From Bog-159 sp049516155 (GTDB lineage Bacteria; Acidobacteriota; Terriglobia; Bryobacterales; Bryobacteraceae): DNA of 26,444 nt. The notes below the pieces were generated by a model. It worked only from the letters and a program-made list of their open reading frames with translations, did not search any database and was not told where the DNA came from. The stretch spans positions 1 through 26,444 of the forward strand of contig JBEKTJ010000146.1 of the NCBI GenBank assembly GCA_049516155.1, in the 5' to 3' direction. This document shows, in pieces, positions 1-7,491 of the stretch. How positions within the stretch are numbered: position 1 is the stretch's first letter; every line of letters starts with the position of its first letter. A program made the position numbers and the translations under genes.

Positions 1-553
1 CGATCTGCCAGTTCATTTGGTTTGCGCGCGTTCCGTACAGCGATCCGTAACCGCCGACGGAATAGCCTGCGTACCCTGGCGCGATCGCGATTAGCTGCGA
101 GAAATCGCGCCCGTTCATGGGCAGATCCTGCAGGGCGGCGTCCGGGATCGTGTCGCTCTGCGTGACTGAGGTGGTGTCCACGGTAATCGCCGCCGCCGAA
201 ACTTCCACCGCCGTCGCTTGCTGTCCGACTCTTAGAGTCACCGGCAGAGTGTAGATGGCTCCAGCCGTAACCGGAATCTTCTCCACGGTGACTGGGGTAA
301 AGCCTGCCGCCGTAACCGCCACCTGATACGTGCCCGCGGGCAGGTCCTGAAACGAATACTGTCCCTCCGCGGTGGTAACTGTCGTGAGAGTTATTTCGGT
401 CCCCGTATCCGTTGCCTTCACGGTGGCGCCGGCTAAGGCCGCTCCCGTTTGGTCGGTCACGGTCCCATTAATGGAACCCCGGAATGTCTGCGAGTGTCCG
501 GGAATGGCAATGAATAGCAACAATACGCCGCATGCGAATAGGTGTTTCATCAT
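1..553 (-). CDS. TonB-dependent receptor (Oar-like), N-terminal part, runs off the window
   Basis: This is the first 184 codons of an outer-membrane protein whose remainder lies beyond base 1. I translated it by hand. It opens with a signal peptide (MKHLFACGVLLLFIAIPGHS), then a carboxypeptidase-regulatory-like beta-sandwich at about residues 25-110, with the typical GTVTDQTGAALAGATV and GQYSFQDLPAGTYQV motifs. A plug-like segment follows, containing LPMNGRDFSQLI. That order is typical of the large TonB-dependent receptors that are abundant in Acidobacteria and are thought to import oligomeric nutrients. Two adjacent ATG codons (553 and 550) are possible starts, with AGGA a few bases upstream. 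The gene begins 33 bp after the histidine ammonia-lyase stop on the same strand, so the two may be co-transcribed. The substrate cannot be told from this fragment. Confidence 0.85.
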   Translation of the reverse strand, partial: MMKHLFACGVLLLFIAIPGHSQTFRGSINGTVTDQTGAALAGATVKATDTGTEITLTTVTTAEGQYSFQDLPAGTYQVAVTAAGFTPVTVEKIPVTAGAIYTLPVTLRVGQQATAVEVSAAAITVDTTSVTQSDTIPDAALQDLPMNGRDFSQLIAIAPGYAGYSVGGYGSLYGTRANQMNWQI

Positions 554-586
554 CTGTTCCTGTCTTGGCTATGAGTGTGGGCGCCG

Positions 587-2074
587 CTATTGGCGGAATC
601 CGCCGCCGGCCAGCAGCTTCTCTAACGCAGAGATATCGTGATGCAGGACCCTATCCCCTTCGAGCGGAGCGGAGACCGCACGGATACTTTGACGCACCCG
701 TTCAATCGGCAAACTGCTCTTTAAGGGTCTCAGCAAATCCAGTGCGCGCGAAGCGGACAGTGCTTCGATCGCCAGCACGGCGCGAGTATTGCGCACGACT
801 TTTTTGTATTTTAGCGCAGAAGTCATCCCCATGCTAACAAAATCTTCTTTATTTCCACTGGTGGTGATGGACCCCGAGGATGCCGGGTAGCAGAGTACCC
901 GGTTCTCCGCAACCAGCGCGGCCGCTGTGACCTGCGCCATCATCAGCCCCGATTCCAGGCCCGGGTGGTTCGCCAGAAACGGCGGCAATTCCTCGTTGAG
1001 CGCCGGATTGACCAGGCGATCGATGCGGCGCTCGGAAATACCCGCCAGCGCGGTGAGCGCCACGGCCAGATAATCCAATTGAAATGCCAGCGGCTCGCCG
1101 TGAAAATTGCCGCCGGAAACAATTTCTTCTTCGAGCACCAGCGGATTGTCCGTGGCGGCGTTCAGCTCAATGCCGAATATCCGCCGCGCCTCCGCCAGCG
1201 AATCGCGCACCGCCCCGTGTACCTGCGGCGCACACCGCAGCGAATAGGCATCCTGCACGCGCCGGCAGGTGATATGCGATTGTCGGATTTCGCTGCCTTC
1301 CAGCAGTTGCCGCAGCCGGGCGGCGCTTTCCATCTGTCCGGGATGTGGACGCGCGGCATGCAGCCGCGGATCGAAAGCGCGCGGCGTGCCGCGCAAGGCG
1401 TCCAGGGTCATAGCGCAAATCACGTCCGCGGAATCCGCCAGAATTTCGGACGCGGTCAATTCCAGGCATCCGATGGCCAACATGGCTTGCGTACCGTTGA
1501 TCAGCGAAATGCCTTCCTTGGCGCGCAGGGTGAGCGGCTCCAGACCGGCGCGGCGCAGCGCCTCGCCACCCGCACAGACCGCGCCTTCGTACTCCGCTTC
1601 GCCCTCGCCGATGAGCACCAGCGCCATGTGAGCCAAGGGCGCCAGGTCGCCGCTCGCGCCTACGCTGCCCTGCGATGGCACATACGGCGTCACCCCGCGA
1701 TTCAGCAGATCGCAAAGCCGCTGGGCCACCACCGGCCGGATGCCCGAATAGCCCTTCGCCAGCACGTTGGCGCGGATGAGCATCATGGAGCGCACTTCCG
1801 CGCGCGCCAACGGATCGCCTACCCCGGCCGAGTGCGAGCGCACCACATTGCGCTGCAATTGGTCCAGATCGGAGGCCGCGATCCGCACATCCGCCAGCAG
1901 CCCGACACCCGTATTGACCCCATAGACCGCCGCATCGCCCGATGCCAGGCGCTCGACCACCGCGCGGGAGCGTTCCATCTTTTCGACCGCCGCCGGCGCC
2001 AGCGCCACGTCGGGACCGCCGCCAGCCACGGCGCAGACGTCTTCTACTGTGAGTTGCTCTCCATCCAATTCCAT
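587..2074 (-). CDS. hutH: Histidine ammonia-lyase
   Basis: Predicted to deaminate L-histidine to trans-urocanate and ammonia, the first step of the Hut pathway, in the cytoplasm. The 495-residue length fits the family (about 500-510). The Ala-Ser-Gly triplet that cyclises into the MIO prosthetic group is at residues 140-142, inside GSVGASGDLAPLAH. The substrate-selectivity pair is Ser80-His81 (VRSHSAGVG), as in histidine lyases, not His-Leu (tyrosine lyase) or Phe-Leu (phenylalanine lyase). YGVNTG is at 51-56, and a late TTSGNKEDFVSMG block is present. I chose the ATG at 2074 because homology starts at once; the open frame reaches back to 2368, but that extension shows no family features. The ribosome-binding site is weak. 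No hutU, hutI or hutG is nearby, so the pathway context is missing in this window. Confidence 0.9.
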   Translation of the reverse strand: MELDGEQLTVEDVCAVAGGGPDVALAPAAVEKMERSRAVVERLASGDAAVYGVNTGVGLLADVRIAASDLDQLQRNVVRSHSAGVGDPLARAEVRSMMLIRANVLAKGYSGIRPVVAQRLCDLLNRGVTPYVPSQGSVGASGDLAPLAHMALVLIGEGEAEYEGAVCAGGEALRRAGLEPLTLRAKEGISLINGTQAMLAIGCLELTASEILADSADVICAMTLDALRGTPRAFDPRLHAARPHPGQMESAARLRQLLEGSEIRQSHITCRRVQDAYSLRCAPQVHGAVRDSLAEARRIFGIELNAATDNPLVLEEEIVSGGNFHGEPLAFQLDYLAVALTALAGISERRIDRLVNPALNEELPPFLANHPGLESGLMMAQVTAAALVAENRVLCYPASSGSITTSGNKEDFVSMGMTSALKYKKVVRNTRAVLAIEALSASRALDLLRPLKSSLPIERVRQSIRAVSAPLEGDRVLHHDISALEKLLAGGGFRQ

Positions 2075-2264
2075 TGCGTTACTATTGTCCCCGATCCCAA
2101 GCCGCGTTGAAGTAGGCCGGCCCACCGTCCGCCGCCACGGGGGTGAACATATTGCTTGCCGAAGCGCAGAATTTCCGTCGATCATGCACTGGCTGGGAAC
2201 TCTGAAGTGGTGTTTCCTCAGGCGCTTGGCCGTTTGGCTCGAAAGATGCTCATACTCATGCAGG

Positions 2265-3287
2265 ATGAAGACGTACATTGTTCGTTGGTTTAGTTTAATC
2301 GCGCTCGTGTCGATCCTTCTTGTAGCGCCGGTCGGTTCGAATGCACAAATTAGCGTATCGATTCGCATCGCCCCGCCCGAGCTGCCCGTTTATGTACAGC
2401 CGGTTCTGCCTGGGGAGGGATACCTTTGGACACCCGGTTATTGGGCCTATGGCCCCGAGGGTTACTTCTGGGTGCCTGGAACCTGGGTCCTGCCGCCCAC
2501 GCCGGGATTGCTCTGGACGCCGGGTTATTGGGGTTGGAATGACGGACTATTCGTATGGAACGGGGGATACTGGGGGCCGCAAATCGGCTTCTACGGCGGC
2601 GTCAATTATGGTTTCGGCTACGTAGGCGTCGGGTTCTTCGGCGGGGAGTGGCGCGGCGGAAGCTTTTTCTACAATACTTCGGTCAACAACGTCGCAGGCG
2701 TACATATTACCAACGTTTACAACAAGACCGTGGTCAACACCACTGTCACTCATGTCAGCTTTAACGGCGGGCCCGGCGGCGTCAGCGCCCGGCCGACGCC
2801 CGCGGAACAGGCGGCGGCCCGTCAGCCGCATACGCAGCCCACGGCGGAACAGACACAGCATGAGCACCTTGCCAGCACCAATCGCGCACAACTGGCGTCG
2901 GTGAATGGAGGCAAGCCGGCAATCGCGGCGAGTCCAAAGCCGGGCGTGTATAGCGGTAAGGGAGTCGTGGCTGCGAAGGCAGCGGGTCCCGGTAATAATC
3001 GCGCGGTGGCGCGATCCGCTAAACCCGCTGCGGCGGCTTCTAAGCCACCCGCGCATGCCGCAGCGCATCCGCAGGCACACGCGGTTACGCCAGCCGGGCC
3101 GGCCCACAATCCGGCGGCACCGGCCCAGCATAGTCAAGCAAGACCGGCGAACGAGCCGAAGCCGGCCAGCGCACCAAGGGCGATGAGCCAGCCAAAGCCG
3201 GCGAGCCCGCCTAGACCCTCTAGCGCACCCAAACCTGCCAGCCAGCCCAAAGCCGCCCATCCGCCGGAGCGGAAAGAGGGTCGCTAG
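2265..3287 (+). CDS. Secreted WxPGxW (YXWXPGXW) repeat protein with Ala/Pro/Lys-rich tail
   Basis: A 340-residue exported protein of unknown function. The ATG at 2265 gives a proper signal peptide (residues 1-27, ending SNAQ); the longer open frame from 2049 would put 72 unrelated residues ahead of it. After the signal come three aromatic repeats: YLWTPGYW (53-60), YFWVPGTW (67-74) and LLWTPGYWGW (82-91). A Gly/Tyr/Phe-rich region to about residue 145 follows, then a long low-complexity tail rich in Ala, Pro, His and Lys with repeated PKPAS units. WxPGxW repeats occur in many exported proteins of Acidobacteria and Proteobacteria; no activity is established that I know of. The gene is transcribed divergently from hutH across 190 bp. 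A possible promoter (TTGGCC at 2227, CATACT at 2251, 18-bp spacer) lies close to the start. The basic, disordered tail could bind cell wall or polyanions, which is conjecture. Confidence 0.75.
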   Translation: MKTYIVRWFSLIALVSILLVAPVGSNAQISVSIRIAPPELPVYVQPVLPGEGYLWTPGYWAYGPEGYFWVPGTWVLPPTPGLLWTPGYWGWNDGLFVWNGGYWGPQIGFYGGVNYGFGYVGVGFFGGEWRGGSFFYNTSVNNVAGVHITNVYNKTVVNTTVTHVSFNGGPGGVSARPTPAEQAAARQPHTQPTAEQTQHEHLASTNRAQLASVNGGKPAIAASPKPGVYSGKGVVAAKAAGPGNNRAVARSAKPAAAASKPPAHAAAHPQAHAVTPAGPAHNPAAPAQHSQARPANEPKPASAPRAMSQPKPASPPRPSSAPKPASQPKAAHPPERKEGR

Positions 3288-3370
3288 GTAGAGCTTGCAC
3301 CGGCATCGGCATCCGACCCGCCACGACCTCGCCCTTCACACACTTCCGGTTCCATTCCAACCGGCTACGT

Positions 3371-3376
3371 TATAAT
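3371..3376 (+). promoter_or_regulatory. Consensus -10 box of ilvE, placed for leaderless transcription
   Basis: TATAAT, a perfect match to the sigma-70 -10 consensus, ends 7 bases before the ilvE ATG, so position +1 falls on the A of the ATG. No Shine-Dalgarno sequence lies between. The -35 region is poor: GGTTCC at 3348-3353 has the right 17-bp spacing but little similarity to TTGACA. The transcription start is inferred from spacing only. Confidence 0.65.
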
Positions 3377-3382
3377 TAATCC

Positions 3383-4330
3383 ATGCTGACGCCCACCCAA
3401 CGAATCTGGCACAACGGACGTTTCATACCCTGGGAACAGGCCACCATCCATGTCCTCTCCCATGTGGTGAGCTACGGAAGCAGCGTTTTCGAAGGCATAC
3501 GCTGCTATGCCACTCCCGGCGGCCCCGCCATCTTCCGTCTGCGCGACCACGTGCGGCGCCTGGCGGATTCCGCCAAGATCTACCGCATGGATCTGGGCTA
3601 CACGCGCGAGGAACTCGCCGAAGCCATGCAGGAACTGGTCCGCGTCAACGACATGGAATCCTGCTACATCCGCCCCATCGCCATCCGCGCCTATGGCGAC
3701 ATTGGCGTGAATCCGCTGCATAACCCTGTGGATGTCTACCTGGCCTGCTGGGTCTGGGGCAAGTATCTGGGCGAAGAAGCCCTGGCGAGCGGCGTCGACG
3801 TATGCGTCTCGAGTTGGAAGCGCATCGCTCCCAATACCCTGCCCGCCCTCGCCAAGGCTGGCGCGAATTACATGAATTCGCAGCTCATCAAGATGGAGGC
3901 CATCACCAATGGCTATACGGAGGGCATCGCGCTCGACGAAGCCGGCTACGTCAGCGAGGGATCCGGTGAGAATATCTTTCTGGTCCGCGACGGTCGCCTG
4001 CATACGCCGCCGTTGGGCGCCTCGGTGCTGCCCGGCGTGACGCGCGACACCGTTCTGCGCCTGGCCCAGGATCTGGATATCCCGGTGGTCGAAAACGTCG
4101 TGCCGCGCGAGATGCTCTATATCGCCGACGAGGTGTTCTTTACAGGTACAGCCGCGGAGATCACGCCCATTCGCTCCATCGACCGTATCCAGGTCGGCAA
4201 AGGCCATCGCGGCCCCATCACGGAGAAACTTCAAAAGGAGTTCTTTGCCTTGATCGGCGGCGCCCTGCCGGACCGCTATGGATGGCTGTCGCCGGTACAC
4301 GCGCGACAGCCAGTGGGCGTTGACAAGTAA
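3383..4330 (+). CDS. ilvE: Branched-chain amino acid aminotransferase
   Basis: A PLP-dependent fold-type IV aminotransferase that interconverts leucine, isoleucine and valine with their 2-oxo acids using glutamate/2-oxoglutarate. Length (315 residues) is normal. The PLP lysine is Lys158 in the block PALAKAGANYMNSQ, which matches AAKAGGNY in E. coli IlvE. Glu192 in YVSEGSGENIFLV is the expected cofactor-binding glutamate. Early family motifs are present as SYGSSVFEGIRCY and YIRPIAIRAYGDIG. The phosphate-binding FFTGTAAEITPI block is near residue 255. It stands alone, with no ilvCDBN genes beside it. A consensus -10 box directly abutting the ATG suggests a leaderless transcript. Its last codons contain a perfect 9-bp inverted repeat. 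D-amino-acid transaminase and aminodeoxychorismate lyase share the fold, but the FEGIR and RPIAIRAYG motifs favour IlvE. Confidence 0.93.
   Translation: MLTPTQRIWHNGRFIPWEQATIHVLSHVVSYGSSVFEGIRCYATPGGPAIFRLRDHVRRLADSAKIYRMDLGYTREELAEAMQELVRVNDMESCYIRPIAIRAYGDIGVNPLHNPVDVYLACWVWGKYLGEEALASGVDVCVSSWKRIAPNTLPALAKAGANYMNSQLIKMEAITNGYTEGIALDEAGYVSEGSGENIFLVRDGRLHTPPLGASVLPGVTRDTVLRLAQDLDIPVVENVVPREMLYIADEVFFTGTAAEITPIRSIDRIQVGKGHRGPITEKLQKEFFALIGGALPDRYGWLSPVHARQPVGVDK
4284..4311 (+). repeat. Perfect 9-bp inverted repeat at the 3' end of ilvE
   Basis: GGCTGTCGC (4284-4292) and its exact complement GCGACAGCC (4303-4311) flank a 10-base loop, inside the last 16 codons of ilvE. RNA from this stretch would form a strong hairpin about 20 nt before the stop codon. 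No T-run follows, so an intrinsic terminator is not supported. It could protect the 3' end or be chance in GC-rich coding DNA. Confidence 0.5.
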
Positions 4331-4547
4331 GGTAGCTGCGCGCACACCCCAGAAGGCCACCTCCCCCGAGATTTGCTTTCCAGGATGCGCCGCAGCCGAT
4401 GGACTATCTCTTTTTAGCCTATGCGCACCACCGATTGCCAGAGAGAATTTTAGCTTTGCGACCCTTTTCAACAACTTTCTGGACTTGCAAAATCTTGCGC
4501 TTGCCAGCCGCGCACTGTGGCTATCCTGTGCATAAAGCAGAGCCTGC

Positions 4548-5696
4548 ATGAATTGTATTGGAATTGAAACTTTCGGCGGAATTCCGGTCCGCGTAACGTT
4601 CGACACCTCCGACGGCGCGATCTCCGCCGCCGAACCTGTCGATGATGGCGGTGGGCTGTATCTCAGTCCGGGGTTCATCGATCTGCAGGTGAATGGCTTC
4701 CTCGGCGTGGATTTCAATAATCCTAAATGCACTCCGGAACAGATTGGGCACTCGATTCGCGGGCTGTTCTCAACCGGGGTTACGCGCTTTTATCCCACCG
4801 TCATCACCGGCTCGCCGGATGGCATGCTGGGCGCCCTGCGCAACCTCCAGTGCGCCAAAGAGATGCTGCCCGAAGGCGCGGCGATCGATGGCTTCCACGT
4901 CGAAGGCCCGCACATTTCGCCGGACGATGGCCCGCGCGGCGCGCATCCCCGCCGCTGGGTGCGCCCTCCGGATCTCGACGAATTCCGGCGTTGGCAGGAG
5001 GCGACCGGCAACCAGATCCGTATCGTCACGCTAGCGCCCGATTGGCCGCAGTCTCTCCGCTATATCGAAGCCATCACCGCCGAAGGAGTGGTGGCCAGCA
5101 TCGGCCATACCAGCGCCACGGCGCAGCAACTCGCCGACGCCGTCAGCGCAGGCGCAACGCTCTCGACGCACTTGGGCAACGGCGCGCATCCCGTGATGCG
5201 GCGGCATCCCAATTATCTCTGGGAACAGCTTGCCGAAGACCGGTTGATGGCGGATTTCATCGTGGACGGCATCCATCTGCCGCCTTCGTTCTTGAAGGTG
5301 GCCCTGCGCGCCAAAACGGTAGCCCGGTCGGTGCTGGTGACCGATGCCGCGGCTCCCGCCGGTTGCCCGCCCGGACGCTACCAGTTGGGCGAGCAGGCCG
5401 TCGAACTCACGGCAGACAACCGCGTCATGCTGGTTGGTCAGGAGCGGTTGGCCGGCTCCGCGCTGCGCATGGACCGCGGCGTCGAGAATCTCATGCGCAT
5501 CGCCGGGCTAAGCCTGGCCGATGCCGTAAGCATGGCTACCACCAACGCCGCCCGCGCCGGCCGCGTTCCGGGACGCACAGCAGGCCTGGTCCCAGGGGAC
5601 CGCGCCGACCTGATTCAGTATCGCTTCAATCCATCCGAGTTATCTATACATATCGAAGCTACATTCATGTCGGGCGAAAAAGTGTACCAAGCCTGA
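4548..5696 (+). CDS. nagA: N-acetylglucosamine-6-phosphate deacetylase
   Basis: Amidohydrolase that removes acetate from GlcNAc-6-phosphate to give glucosamine-6-phosphate, in amino-sugar or cell-wall recycling. The 382 residues equal the usual length. Visible features: PGFIDLQVNG at 41-50, with Gln47/Asn49 in place of the His-x-His of other amidohydrolases, as in E. coli NagA; the metal ligand Glu119 in GFHVEGPHISP; His187 in SIGHTSA; His208 in STHLGNG; and the catalytic Asp266 in LVTDAAAPAG. All are intact. No nagB, nagE or glmS neighbour is present, so the source of GlcNAc-6-P is not shown. The 217 bp upstream hold no gene. Possible promoter elements (TTGCCA at 4501, TATCCT at 4522) are 15 bp apart and weak. 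The ribosome-binding site is also weak. The next gene starts 46 bp downstream on the same strand. Confidence 0.9.
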   Translation: MNCIGIETFGGIPVRVTFDTSDGAISAAEPVDDGGGLYLSPGFIDLQVNGFLGVDFNNPKCTPEQIGHSIRGLFSTGVTRFYPTVITGSPDGMLGALRNLQCAKEMLPEGAAIDGFHVEGPHISPDDGPRGAHPRRWVRPPDLDEFRRWQEATGNQIRIVTLAPDWPQSLRYIEAITAEGVVASIGHTSATAQQLADAVSAGATLSTHLGNGAHPVMRRHPNYLWEQLAEDRLMADFIVDGIHLPPSFLKVALRAKTVARSVLVTDAAAPAGCPPGRYQLGEQAVELTADNRVMLVGQERLAGSALRMDRGVENLMRIAGLSLADAVSMATTNAARAGRVPGRTAGLVPGDRADLIQYRFNPSELSIHIEATFMSGEKVYQA

Positions 5697-5742
5697 TCGG
5701 CCAATCCAGTTGTGGGTCAAAGCAATCCGGTAAGCTTGTCGT

Positions 5743-7482
5743 TTGCCGCGATCTCAAGGCCCCAACCGCGCTCCGCGCAACAAGCCGCACGTCAAAGCGG
5801 CCAAGCGAACTACGCCCTGGTGGGCTGTTGCCGCGGTGGCTGGGGCGGCGTATCTCGCGTTTCAGGTGTACGGGCCCGCGCTCCATGGGCCATACGTCTT
5901 CGACGACCTCGACCTACCCTATCACTTACCCACAGTGGGCAGCGGACTCCGGTTCTGGATAAGCAGCGTGCGCCCGCTGCTCCAGTTGAGTTTCGGGATG
6001 AACTATCAGTTCTCGAAGGAACCATTCGCCTTCCACGTGACGAATGTCGTATTTCACCTGTTCAATAGCTTCCTGGTATTCATCGTCATGCGGAGGCTGC
6101 TGGACCAGACCGAACCGCGGCTTCCCGGTGCGCGCACCAATCTGCTATCCGCTCTCGGCGCAGCCGTGTTCCTGTTGCATCCGATTCAGACCGAATCGGT
6201 AGCATACATCGCGGGGCGCTCGGAGTGCCTGAGCGCCCTGTTTTTCTTCGCGGCTTTCGCGCTGTTCCTTTACAGGCCGCAGGCGGAGGCGGGCTGGCGC
6301 ACCGCCATCGGCGTGCTGGCGCTCTTTGCCGCGGCCTTGGCCTCCAAGGAACAAACGCTGGTGCTGCCCGCCCTGCTTTTGTTGACCGACTATTATTGGA
6401 ACCCGGGTTTTTCGTGGAGCGGAATCCGCCGAAACTGGCGCATCTACGTTCCGCTGGCACTGGCGGCTCTGGCCGGATTGGGATTCGTCGCGCGAGTATT
6501 GGCGCACTCGCGCAGCGCCGGTTTCAGCGCCGCGGGCCTCACCTGGTATCAATACCTCTTCACCGAGAGCCGCGCATTTTTTGTCTACCTGCGGCTGCTG
6601 GCATTTCCTGCCGGGCAGAACGTGGACTGGGATTTTCCGGTCTCGCGCAACATTTGGGATCGAGGCGCGATCTTCTCCATGGCGGCGATCCTGCTCCTCA
6701 CAGGAACAGCCCTCTACTTCCGCCGGCGCTACCCGATGGCTTCCTATGGTTTTCTGGTCTACCTGCTGCTGCTATCGCCAACCAGTTCGATTGTGCCGAT
6801 CAGGGATCCGGTCGCCGAGCGGCGCATGTATTTGCCTATGATTGGGATGCTGCTGGTAGCAGCCGCGGTCTTGCGCGGCGTGCGGGCCGGGCGCCGGACA
6901 CTGGCGGTAGCTGGCGGCGCCATCGTGGCGGTGCTGTCGGTGACGGCTTATCGGCGGAACCAGTTGTGGGCCAGCGACACTCTGTTGTGGGAAGATACCG
7001 TACAAAAGTCGCCGGCGAAGGCGCGAGTGCATTCGGAACTGGCGTTCACTTACTACCTGCACGGGCGCTGCCATGAAGCCGTGGCGGAATATGCCGAGAC
7101 GGCGCGGCGACAAAAAACGGACCAGCCTCTGCTGGTCGACTGGGGACTGGCGTATGAGTGCGCCGGGCAGCCCCTTGAGGCGCTGGCCAAACTGCGGGAA
7201 GCCGCTGCGCTCAAGCCGACGGCCCACGTTTATTCGCAAATCGCGCTGGTGTACGCGCGCCAGTCGCAGTGGCCGGAGGCTCTGGCGGCGCTGGCCCAGG
7301 CCGACAAACTGGATTCCGCCTATGCGCTGACTTATTACTATCGCGGAGGGGTACGGGCCGCAACCGGCGATTTCGCGGCAGCCGTAGTGGAGTACCGGCA
7401 CGCCCTGTCGCTCGATCCCGCAAACCAGCTCGCCCGCCAAGCCTTGGAATATGCGCAGCAGCAGTTAACCCCACGCCGCTGA
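5743..7482 (+). CDS. TMTC/PMT-like membrane glycosyltransferase with C-terminal TPR repeats
   Basis: A 579-residue multi-pass membrane protein. The N-terminus is basic (residues 1-23), then a first membrane helix at about 27-43, then the acidic VFDD motif (Asp54-Asp55) in the first extracytoplasmic loop, where C-type glycosyltransferases keep the catalytic acid. The SVRPLLQLSF, HPIQTESVAYIAGRSE (146-161), ASKEQ (200-204) and DPVAERRMYLP motifs are characteristic of TMTC-like O-mannosyltransferases. About ten hydrophobic helices run to about residue 400. The last 160 residues are soluble and hold about four TPRs (AVAEYAETAR, EALAKLREAAAL, EALAALAQADKL, AVVEYRHALSLDP), probably for substrate docking. 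The only upstream in-frame start after the TAA at 5731 is TTG 5743; its SD is weak. By analogy it would glycosylate exported proteins from a polyprenyl-phosphate sugar, but donor and target are unknown. Confidence 0.75.
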   Translation: MPRSQGPNRAPRNKPHVKAAKRTTPWWAVAAVAGAAYLAFQVYGPALHGPYVFDDLDLPYHLPTVGSGLRFWISSVRPLLQLSFGMNYQFSKEPFAFHVTNVVFHLFNSFLVFIVMRRLLDQTEPRLPGARTNLLSALGAAVFLLHPIQTESVAYIAGRSECLSALFFFAAFALFLYRPQAEAGWRTAIGVLALFAAALASKEQTLVLPALLLLTDYYWNPGFSWSGIRRNWRIYVPLALAALAGLGFVARVLAHSRSAGFSAAGLTWYQYLFTESRAFFVYLRLLAFPAGQNVDWDFPVSRNIWDRGAIFSMAAILLLTGTALYFRRRYPMASYGFLVYLLLLSPTSSIVPIRDPVAERRMYLPMIGMLLVAAAVLRGVRAGRRTLAVAGGAIVAVLSVTAYRRNQLWASDTLLWEDTVQKSPAKARVHSELAFTYYLHGRCHEAVAEYAETARRQKTDQPLLVDWGLAYECAGQPLEALAKLREAAALKPTAHVYSQIALVYARQSQWPEALAALAQADKLDSAYALTYYYRGGVRAATGDFAAAVVEYRHALSLDPANQLARQALEYAQQQLTPRR

Positions 7483-7491
7483 CGCCACCTG

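Noticed and set aside
587..2074. Tyrosine or phenylalanine ammonia-lyase instead of hutH
   Set aside because: The selectivity pair is Ser-His, as in histidine lyases; tyrosine lyases have His-Leu and phenylalanine lyases Phe-Leu.
965..2110. Long plus-strand open frame (381 codons) opposite hutH
   Set aside because: It mirrors hutH in the antisense frame, is Arg/Gln/His-rich with no motif, and lacks a ribosome-binding site.
4284..4311. Transposon terminal inverted repeat in ilvE
   Set aside because: The arms are only 10 bases apart inside an intact gene, with no element between them; it can only be a hairpin.
3365..4732. 455-codon minus-strand open frame across ilvE
   Set aside because: Antisense shadow of ilvE and the start of nagA; both real genes carry full catalytic motifs on the other strand.
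4727..5962. 411-codon open frame overlapping nagA
   Set aside because: Arg/Gly-rich translation of nagA in the wrong frame, with no family features.
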